From Pseudoalteromonas sp. Scap06 (lineage in GTDB: Bacteria; Pseudomonadota; Gammaproteobacteria; Enterobacterales; Alteromonadaceae), in assembly GCF_013394165.1 (NCBI RefSeq), contig NZ_CP041330.1, forward strand, positions 2,038,501 through 2,102,500: DNA of 64,000 nt, written 5' to 3'. Below, piece by piece: positions 57,888-64,000 of the stretch. Both the position numbers and the translations under genes were made by a program. Positions within the stretch are counted from its first letter, which is position 1. Each line of letters starts with the position of its first letter. The notes beneath the pieces are model-generated. The model had not been told where the DNA came from. It worked only from the letters and a program-made list of their open reading frames with translations, and ran no database searches.

Positions 57888-57901
57888 ACTTAGGAGACCC
57901 A

Positions 57902-58219
57902 ATGTCAGCTATCGCTAATACACCTAAACCTCCATATTTTGCTGTGATTTTCACTTCTACGCGAACTGAAGATGATAATGGCTACGGTGAAACGGCAAAT
58001 AGGATGGTTGAGCTTGCTGAGCAACAACCTGGTTTTTTAGGCATAGAATCAGCTAGAGAAAATGTTGGTATAACTGTCTCCTACTGGGCAGATCTAGATT
58101 CAATTAAAAATTGGAAAGCTAACTCTGAGCACTTAGAAGCTCAAAAAACTGGTCGTAAGTCTTGGTACGATTCATTTAAAGTTCGTATCTCAAAAGTAGA
58201 GCGAGATTACGGCCTATAA
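57902..58219 (+). CDS. ABM-domain (antibiotic biosynthesis monooxygenase) cassette protein
   Basis: 105 residues with an ABM ferredoxin-like fold: EQQPGFLGIESARE, VSYWADLDSIKNWKANSEH. AGGAG ribosome site 6 bp before ATG. Such small monooxygenase-like genes are frequent in Vibrio superintegrons. The TAA stop is also the first bases of the next attC. Lies wholly between two recombination sites. Confidence 0.87.
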   Translation: MSAIANTPKPPYFAVIFTSTRTEDDNGYGETANRMVELAEQQPGFLGIESARENVGITVSYWADLDSIKNWKANSEHLEAQKTGRKSWYDSFKVRISKVERDYGL

Positions 58220-58317
58220 CAAGCGTATCAAATCTGACTCCGCAAGCTGTCGTTTTTGCAAAATACAAAAGGCGAAGAAGTGCGCTAACTCGCTCCACAG
58301 TTTATACAGGCGCTATG
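58213..58317 (+). repeat. attC-like recombination site 2
   Basis: The left end CTATAACAAGCGTATCAAAT and the right end TTTATACAGGCGCTATG pair in the core regions (GCGTATCAAA with TTTATACAGGC). The R' core is GCTATG rather than GTTATG, perhaps decayed. 105 bp. Confidence 0.65.
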
Positions 58318-58339
58318 TTCCTAAAAGAGTTTAAAATTA

Positions 58340-59548
58340 ATGTTTAATAATAAAAAGATGATTGCACTTTTCCTCTTTGTGGGGCTTATTAACACCGATG
58401 CATCTTATGCTAGTGGTATAGAAGATCTTCAGCTCATCCAAGTACTAAAAGATGACGTTAACGACTTTGATGGCTTAGGTAACCCTAGGAGTGTTAAGGT
58501 TATTTCGGATAATTCAAAGGTTTTTGTTTCTAGTGGAGACGATAATGCTCTCGCTGTTTTTAATTTAGACGAAAATTTTAAGCTAACTTTTAGCCAAGTG
58601 TTCAAAAATACCGCCACCAACATAAACGGTTTAGAAGGCGCCTCTGGTGTTACCTATTTTGATCTCGGTAATGAAATAGTCGTTACTGGATTCTATGATG
58701 GCGCCTTAACCAAATTCTCTAGAAATAATAATAGTTACCGTTTTAATCAATTTATCAGTGACGGTCTAAGCTATGAAAGAGTGTTTGATAGTAATGTGCC
58801 AATAGGCAAACTTGATAGCCTTGGTCTTTTAGGCGCTTGGAATATCGTCAAGGCTAACAACGAAAAGCAGCTCTTCGTTGCAAGCTATATGAGTAACGCT
58901 ATTTCTATTTTAGATGTAATGGAGGATAAAAAGGTTATTTTTAATAGAGTTATAAAAGACGCTAAGCCACTTAGTAATGATTTAGGGAAACCTATTGCCA
59001 TAGCTTTATCTCCACTAAATAATGAGTTGTACGTCCTAGGTTTTGATGGTCATCAATTAACCATTTATGATAGAGACCCTAGCGGTGACTTATTAGCAAA
59101 ACAAGTATTAAAAAATGACATTGCAGGTGTGAAGCAATTTATTAATCCACAAGAAATTGTTGTCTCACCAAATGGAAAATTTTTGTATGTTGCCTGTGCT
59201 GGGAGTAATTCTATTGTTGTTTTTCACAAATTGGATACCGGACAATTTACATTTTTACAGGCAATAAATAATTCGGATATTGGCGGTTCTGGCTTAGAGG
59301 GAGCAAGTAGCTTAGCGATATCGTCAGATGGCTTAAAAATATATGCAGCTGGGGAGTCGGGTAGCGGTCTATATTTATTTAGTGTGAAAGCTGATGGGCG
59401 ACTTAGCTATAAGAATAAGCTAGTAAATGTGCATGATGATGAATTAAATGGAATCTCATCTATTACTCTTACCGTTGATAATCGTCACTTATTGGTTGCG
59501 ACTGGTAAAGGTAATTCGTTATTTGTCTTTAAAATAAAGATACAATAG
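58340..59548 (+). CDS. Secreted beta-propeller (lactonase-like) protein
   Basis: 402 residues. Signal peptide to about residue 24 (SYA-S). Repeating units with SPNGKFLYVACAGSNSIVVF, SSDGLKIYAAGESGSGLYLF and VDNRHLLVATGKGNSLFVFK, as in seven-bladed lactonase/YncE-like propellers. No catalytic residue can be named. It begins 23 bp after attC 2, so it could be a third cassette; no matching attC is evident downstream. Confidence 0.75.
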   Translation: MFNNKKMIALFLFVGLINTDASYASGIEDLQLIQVLKDDVNDFDGLGNPRSVKVISDNSKVFVSSGDDNALAVFNLDENFKLTFSQVFKNTATNINGLEGASGVTYFDLGNEIVVTGFYDGALTKFSRNNNSYRFNQFISDGLSYERVFDSNVPIGKLDSLGLLGAWNIVKANNEKQLFVASYMSNAISILDVMEDKKVIFNRVIKDAKPLSNDLGKPIAIALSPLNNELYVLGFDGHQLTIYDRDPSGDLLAKQVLKNDIAGVKQFINPQEIVVSPNGKFLYVACAGSNSIVVFHKLDTGQFTFLQAINNSDIGGSGLEGASSLAISSDGLKIYAAGESGSGLYLFSVKADGRLSYKNKLVNVHDDELNGISSITLTVDNRHLLVATGKGNSLFVFKIKIQ

Positions 59549-59818
59549 ACGTCTCGAAACATAAATAGTGTTACCCAGTCGGATTCGTATAGTTTGCTAA
59601 GCGCCACTTCACTTTGTATTTTAACGAACTACTTCTCGCCGCTTAAAACAACACTCACAATGTCCGCTCGTGGCACTTTATAGTCTATGAAGCACCATTC
59701 AAAAAATTTGAGACACTTTTTTGTTGGGTTTCGCTGTACTCAACCCAACCTACGTAATATAACTCAACGCCGAGCAGCTGATCGCTTATAGCTAAGCACT
59801 TATAACTGCTCTTTCTGT
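59549..59818. other. Spacer between the propeller gene and queE
   Basis: 270 bp without a gene. It includes the hairpin repeat listed separately and some VCR-like words (CTCGTGGCAC near 59668). Confidence 0.35.
59722..59754. repeat. Palindromic repeat with GTTGGGTT arms
   Basis: GTTGGGTT-TCGCTGTACTC-AACCCAAC followed by CTACG, the same design as a common short repeat of gammaproteobacteria. Non-coding. Confidence 0.6.
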
Positions 59819-60496
59819 TTAACTAATTCCCAAAAACTTATGTACTTGAATTGATAAACGCCAGTTTTTGGCGATACAAGTATCAATGGCTAATTTAGTT
59901 GCCGACGTTTTTTGGCTGATTGGCTGTAAATATACCAGTTTTGGGTTAACACCCGTGGCGACAAATAACTCTTCCAGTTCTTCTACGTGCTTTTGCATAG
60001 CAACCGGATGTTTAATTTCATCGGCGCGTTGCATAGCACTGCTCAATACTTTGTAACCACCACGCATATTAATTTTTGGCGATACCGTAACCCACGTTTG
60101 GGCAGGGGCGAGAATTTCGAAGGTGCCACTGGTTTCTATTTGCGTGCTAAAGCCATGATCATGCAATAAATTACATACTGGATTTAAATCGTACATGCAA
60201 GGTTCACCACCGGTGATCACAACATGCTTGGCTGTATAGCCACGGGATTTAAATAACTCCAGGACCTGCGCGGCACTGGCCTCAGCCCAATGATCTGAGT
60301 CGGCTTTTTTTTCTACCGTGTCATCTAGTGATACTTTATATACATTATCAACATCCCAGGTTTGTTTAGTGTCACACCACGAACATCCCACAGGACAACC
60401 TTGCAGGCGTAAAAATATAGACGGCGTACCGGTAAAGCTCGCTTCACCTTGAATGGTTTCAAACACTTCATTAATTTTGTACAAAAGAAATCTCAC
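59819..60496 (-). CDS. queE: 7-carboxy-7-deazaguanine synthase QueE
   Basis: 225 residues (E. coli 223). CxxxCxxC radical-SAM cluster at C34, C38 and C41 (GCPVGCSWCDTK). GTG start with AGG at 6 bp; a TTG four codons later is an alternative. It converts CPH4 to CDG in the queuosine/7-deazaguanine pathway. Divergent from queC. Confidence 0.95.
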   Translation of the reverse strand: MRFLLYKINEVFETIQGEASFTGTPSIFLRLQGCPVGCSWCDTKQTWDVDNVYKVSLDDTVEKKADSDHWAEASAAQVLELFKSRGYTAKHVVITGGEPCMYDLNPVCNLLHDHGFSTQIETSGTFEILAPAQTWVTVSPKINMRGGYKVLSSAMQRADEIKHPVAMQKHVEELEELFVATGVNPKLVYLQPISQKTSATKLAIDTCIAKNWRLSIQVHKFLGIS

Positions 60497-60629
60497 TTAC
60501 AACCTGACGGCAAAATTGTTACTATTAAAAATCGCAAAGCACGGTGCAAAAATTGTCATTTATGCCTTGGCCGTGTAGTATATCGCGCCCTGATATAAAC
60601 CTCTATCAAAACTAAAGAGCAAACCACGT

Positions 60630-61286
60630 ATGACGCAAAAAGTAGTTGTTATTTATTCCGGCGGTATGGACTCATTTACTGTATTAAATAAAGCCTTGCA
60701 GCAAGGCCATGATGTTTATGCCCTCTCGTTTGATTATGGTCAGCGTCATGTTAAAGAACTTAAAGTTGCCGCCAACGTATGTGAAAAGCTAAATGTCCCG
60801 CACAAAATTGTTGATATATCAGCAATTAATCAGCTTATTGGTGGTTCGTCGTTAACAGACGATATTGATGTGCCAGAAGGCCATTACGAAGAAGAAAGCA
60901 TGAAAAGCACCATTGTGCCTAACCGCAATATGATTTTACTTTCCTTAGCGGTAGGTTATGCAGTGTCGCTTAAAGCGAGCAAAGTATATTACGGCGCGCA
61001 TTCAGGCGATCATGCAATTTACCCTGACTGTCGTCCTGAGTTTGTTAAAAAGATGGATGATGTATGTCGTATTGCAAATTACGATGCAGTAGAAATTTTT
61101 AGCCCGTATTTAAACAATACTAAAATCGATATTTTAACCGACGGTATTAAAATGGGCTTAGACTACAGCCAAACATGGACCTGTTATAATGGTCGTGACA
61201 AAGCGTGTGGTAAATGTGGTGCCTGCCAAGAACGTTTAGAGGCCTTTGAGCTTAACAACGTGACAGACCCGCTTGAATATGAGTAA
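60630..61286 (+). CDS. queC: 7-cyano-7-deazaguanine synthase QueC
   Basis: 218 residues. PP-loop [12 protein letters not shown] near the start; Zn-binding Cys at C185, C193, C196 and C199 (CGKCGAC). It makes preQ0 from CDG with ammonia and ATP. Divergent from queE across a 133-bp spacer. Confidence 0.96.
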   Translation: MTQKVVVIYSGGMDSFTVLNKALQQGHDVYALSFDYGQRHVKELKVAANVCEKLNVPHKIVDISAINQLIGGSSLTDDIDVPEGHYEEESMKSTIVPNRNMILLSLAVGYAVSLKASKVYYGAHSGDHAIYPDCRPEFVKKMDDVCRIANYDAVEIFSPYLNNTKIDILTDGIKMGLDYSQTWTCYNGRDKACGKCGACQERLEAFELNNVTDPLEYE

Positions 61287-61305
61287 AGTTCAACGTTAAT
61301 ACACT

Positions 61306-61332
61306 AAAAGGCTACCAAGGGTAGCCTTTTTT
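61306..61332 (+). terminator. Terminator after queC
   Basis: AAAAGGCTACC / GGTAGCCTTTT stem with an AAG loop and T-run. Confidence 0.92.
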
Positions 61333-61346
61333 GTTGCGATAAAACG

Positions 61347-61796
61347 TTAAAGCCAGCGTTTTACTCGTGATTTATAATCGTCAAATTGCTCACCAAATAA
61401 TTTGTGGAGCGCCCGTTCCTCTGGGATTATTTGAAATAAGGTAATGTAAGCAATAAACCCTGCTACACCTAAAAAAGCCCACATTGAACCCAACCACACG
61501 CCCCAGCCTGCTAATATAAACGCAAAACCTAAATACATCGGATTACGAGAGAATTTATAAACACCTGAGGTAACTAAACTAGACGCTTGTTCTGGTTTGT
61601 TAGGTAGTACTGTTGTTTTAGCAAACCGGAAACTCACGACCCCAGCAATACAAAATATACACCCAGTAGCGACAAGTGCTAGCGAGAGATAAGTAATAAA
61701 TGCGCTAAAATCAATCACGCTATAATGTGCAATCAGTGCCATTACAGCAGCAAAAAACACCACAACCACAACCGGTGGAATTTTATTATTTAACAT
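61347..61796 (-). CDS. Isoprenylcysteine-methyltransferase-like membrane protein (ICMT/PEMT family)
   Basis: 149 residues with about four membrane helices. The signature VTSGVYKFSRNPMYLGFAFI matches the SAM-dependent ICMT-like/phospholipid methyltransferase family. Bacterial members have unknown substrates. Converges with queC. Confidence 0.83.
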   Translation of the reverse strand: MLNNKIPPVVVVVFFAAVMALIAHYSVIDFSAFITYLSLALVATGCIFCIAGVVSFRFAKTTVLPNKPEQASSLVTSGVYKFSRNPMYLGFAFILAGWGVWLGSMWAFLGVAGFIAYITLFQIIPEERALHKLFGEQFDDYKSRVKRWL

Positions 61797-61970
61797 ACCT
61801 ACTCCTTGTATCGATTAAAAAACTTCATAATTACTATATGGTGGCATCACAAATAATAACAATGACTTATCGAATATTTATAAATACAAATAAAGTTACA
61901 ATTAATTAGCTTTATGAGCGCTTAATTATGGTTATAATTTAAGCTTAAATAAAAGTTAAAGGAAGTAATT

Positions 61971-62213
61971 ATGTCTGGCACAACAATGATAGTTCTCATT
62001 GTACTTATTTCTGTAGGTTCGGGAGTTATTTACGATATGTATAAAAAGCACCTTGAATTTAAACATAAAGTACAGGACAACAATCAAGACGAACACAAAC
62101 AACTAGCTGAGGTAACCGCTCAAGTGAGTGAACTTAAACAACGAGTACAAACACTTGAAGCCATTGTTACCGACTCAAGCTATAACGTAAAACAAGAAAT
62201 AAACAAACTTTAA
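61971..62213 (+). CDS. PspB-like small membrane protein
   Basis: 80 residues. One membrane helix (residues 5-22) and a C-terminal coiled coil LAEVTAQVSELKQRVQTLEA, the layout of phage-shock protein B. pspA and pspC are not adjacent, so assignment to the Psp response is uncertain. Confidence 0.6.
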   Translation: MSGTTMIVLIVLISVGSGVIYDMYKKHLEFKHKVQDNNQDEHKQLAEVTAQVSELKQRVQTLEAIVTDSSYNVKQEINKL

Positions 62214-62221
62214 TGTATACG

Positions 62222-63235
62222 TTACAAGTAATTTGGGTATAAATGTGCGTTTTCAGGCTGCTCAATGCCATGGGCAGCTAAAAAACCACCAATTGCTTGA
62301 CCACACCCTTGCGGTGCTCTGCCACTGTCTATTTCAAAATTTAACTGATTCGCCTCTTGTTTACCCATTGAGCACAAACTAACTGAACTTGGCGAACGCA
62401 TAGAAACACTTAACTCGCCTATTTGCTCCGCCTGTACATGCTTATTAAAACGTGCAAAACCTTGGTATTTAAAATGCTCGCTCACATAATCATTGCTTAT
62501 AGCAACCAATGCGGCAATAAAACTATGTAAAAAGCTATTTGTTGTTGTATCCGGTGCTAAGAATGACAAAGTTTTGTTATTAAACTCACTCAGCTGGCAA
62601 CTATCGCAATGAAGTTGAACCGTATACACCTGTTCACCGGTGATTATAGCTTGGCAGTTAATTAGCTCTATTTGGTTATCCGCAAACACAAGGCGCTCTA
62701 TCAGCTCGTTCAATGAAATATTTTTAAACGATGTACTTTTAACAAGCTCGGGATTTTGTGCCATAACGGGTAAATCATGATGATTATTAAATGGCGTACT
62801 AGTTGCGCCTTGGTGTTGCAGCTGAAAAAGCTCTCTAACCTCATGTTCACGCGCCACTTTTAACGCTAAAAATGCAGTTTGAATAAGCTCTGAAGTAGGT
62901 AAGTTTTGCTCTACTGGCCAACGGCGACCAAACAATAGTTTTTTTGCTTTATTATCAGCACGGTAATTGTCGGGACTAAGTACTGCTACTTGCAAATAAA
63001 CATCACTGTTTTTTTCAGCTGCTAACACACTAAAGTGGTTGGAAAAACTAATGTCGTTAAGTACTTCATTAACACTGGCCAGTGTATGCTTGTAACGCAA
63101 AAAATGCTGCGGAACAATCCAATTTTTATTAGCCAGTTGCACTAGGGGCGCATACGAAATGGGTTGCTCGTAGCTGTGTTGCCATTTTTGCCCATCACCT
63201 AATAATGACTCAATTTTTATATTGTTATCTGACAT
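62222..63235 (-). CDS. Conserved hypothetical protein of unknown function
   Basis: 337 residues, soluble, no signal peptide. A conserved-looking middle (LLFGRRWPVEQNLPTSELIQ) and a C-terminal GAP-like stretch (SGRAPQGCGQAIGGFLAAHG). No domain recognised. Confidence 0.55.
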   Translation of the reverse strand: MSDNNIKIESLLGDGQKWQHSYEQPISYAPLVQLANKNWIVPQHFLRYKHTLASVNEVLNDISFSNHFSVLAAEKNSDVYLQVAVLSPDNYRADNKAKKLLFGRRWPVEQNLPTSELIQTAFLALKVAREHEVRELFQLQHQGATSTPFNNHHDLPVMAQNPELVKSTSFKNISLNELIERLVFADNQIELINCQAIITGEQVYTVQLHCDSCQLSEFNNKTLSFLAPDTTTNSFLHSFIAALVAISNDYVSEHFKYQGFARFNKHVQAEQIGELSVSMRSPSSVSLCSMGKQEANQLNFEIDSGRAPQGCGQAIGGFLAAHGIEQPENAHLYPNYL

Positions 63236-63330
63236 ATATAAACCAAATAAATCTGCCCAGCGGCAAGATATTAACTATGAAGCACTTTACGAAGTTAATC
63301 ATAAAAAACGATCACACTTTTTGTCAGTAT

Positions 63331-63996
63331 TTAGCGTCCAAATACGTGTTGATACTCTGTTATAACTTTTTGATAGTAAAGTCTATCTTTATTGAGCATT
63401 CGGGTATAATGGTCAAGCAATTGTTGCTGATATTGATGATGTTGAGAGTTATGTATATCCCACATGTTAGCCCCCGTTTTAGTGATAGTGCCCGTGGCAT
63501 TAAAGCTGACTTGTAACACTTCGTAAAAACGCTTATTTTCAACAATAATTTGCTCGCTTTCGAGCTGCAAATTACACGCCTGTAAACCCGCACGTACCTT
63601 ATAAAGGTGCATAATAGGGCAAATAATAAAACGAAGTTGTTTAAGGCTTTGTGGGTTATTAGCAATAATTTGCTGAATTAGCTTTAAACATAAATCGCCC
63701 CCTACTCCAGCAATAACAATTACTTGCTTAGCACCTGTTGGCAGTTTAATTTGAGCAACATCTTCGCAGCGCACTTGCCATGAAGGCAAAGACTTTACTT
63801 GCTCAAATTGTTGTAGCGACTGCTCAAGCGCTTCCATTAACTCTGGAATAATATCAACAAAGTTTATTTGTTTGGCTATGCCGCGCTCAAGTAATGCCAT
63901 ACCTAAAAAGCCATGATCGCAACAACAATCCCAAACAATATCGTGCGGCTGTGTAATTAACGAATTGATGGCGTTTAAACGTTTACTCAGTTTCAT
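63331..63996 (-). CDS. TrmK-like tRNA (adenine-22-N1) methyltransferase
   Basis: 221 residues. DCCCDHGFLGMALLERG is the SAM-binding motif, and VIVIAGVGGDLCLKLIQQ and CPIMHLYKVRAGL match the TrmK/COG2384 family that methylates A22 of tRNA in Bacillus. Gammaproteobacterial members are less studied. Start codon is 4 bp from the window edge. Confidence 0.83.
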   Translation of the reverse strand: MKLSKRLNAINSLITQPHDIVWDCCCDHGFLGMALLERGIAKQINFVDIIPELMEALEQSLQQFEQVKSLPSWQVRCEDVAQIKLPTGAKQVIVIAGVGGDLCLKLIQQIIANNPQSLKQLRFIICPIMHLYKVRAGLQACNLQLESEQIIVENKRFYEVLQVSFNATGTITKTGANMWDIHNSQHHQYQQQLLDHYTRMLNKDRLYYQKVITEYQHVFGR

Positions 63997-64000
63997 TTAA

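Noticed and set aside
60497..60629. preQ1 riboswitch between queE and queC
   Set aside because: The spacer is 133 bp and no preQ1-I or preQ1-II stem-loop pattern could be made out.

Overview
The window looks like chromosomal DNA of a marine gammaproteobacterium of the order Alteromonadales, most likely Pseudoalteromonas. The evidence is the low G+C content, a LasA-type secreted M23 endopeptidase, TIGR01782-type TonB-dependent uptake linked to a flavin-dependent halogenase, leucine dehydrogenase, class I fumarase, and neighbourhoods shared with Shewanella and Vibrio (perM-bepA-arsC-wrbA-DUF2069, gcvR-bcp, queE/queC). No replication origin, rRNA operon, prophage, CRISPR array or intact transposase gene was seen.

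Layout. 0-7.7 kb: a truncated TolB-like propeller protein, the MtfA peptidase, a LasA-like elastase/endopeptidase, a large periplasmic-propeller GGDEF sensor and a CAT-family acetyltransferase. 7.7-16.5 kb: amino-acid and central metabolism (leucine dehydrogenase, class I fumarase, pabB, nudL, sdaA) and the CysB regulator. 16.5-31 kb: purine permease, an SOS-controlled sulA, YchJ, two identical tandem tRNA-Tyr genes, a YgjP-like peptidase, rlmI, a CheY-like/PilZ pair, hrpA and a periplasmic isoaspartyl peptidase. 30.4-36.7 kb: an accessory nutrient-uptake/modification locus (SapC, DUF6445, tryptophan-halogenase-like flavoenzyme, TonB-dependent receptor) interrupted by a 365-bp MITE-like element. 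The receptor promoter carries a perfect 16-bp LacI-family-like operator. 37.2-41.3 kb: pgl-zwf and pgi. 41.6-43.8 kb: a triple fusion of cysteine desulfurase, metallo-beta-lactamase-fold hydrolase and rhodanese. 44-56 kb: envelope and housekeeping genes (PerM-like transporter, bepA, arsC, wrbA-like, ankyrin protein, MlaC-like, PagL-like, DUF2897, YjiH, bamC, gcvR, bcp). 57.1-58.3 kb: two gene cassettes with attC-like ends and no integrase, a relic of an integron array. One cassette gene is frameshifted. 58.3-64 kb: a secreted beta-propeller protein, queE/queC for 7-deazaguanine synthesis, a methyltransferase-like membrane protein, a PspB-like protein and a TrmK-like tRNA methyltransferase.

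How the parts fit. Zwf and Pgl with Pgi feed glucose-6-phosphate into the oxidative pentose-phosphate or Entner-Doudoroff branch; edd and eda are not in the window. The receptor/halogenase/SapC/DUF6445 set resembles carbohydrate- or aromatic-linked uptake loci of Alteromonadales, Caulobacter and Xanthomonas whose enzymatic chemistry is unresolved. DUF6445 shows an HxD...H...R pattern like Fe(II)/2-oxoglutarate oxygenases, so the locus may pair two oxidative enzymes with an outer-membrane receptor. The least conventional items are the sulfur-handling triple fusion, the receptor/halogenase locus with its MITE, and the integron-cassette relic. All assignments come from reading motifs, context and DNA signals; no database search was run.
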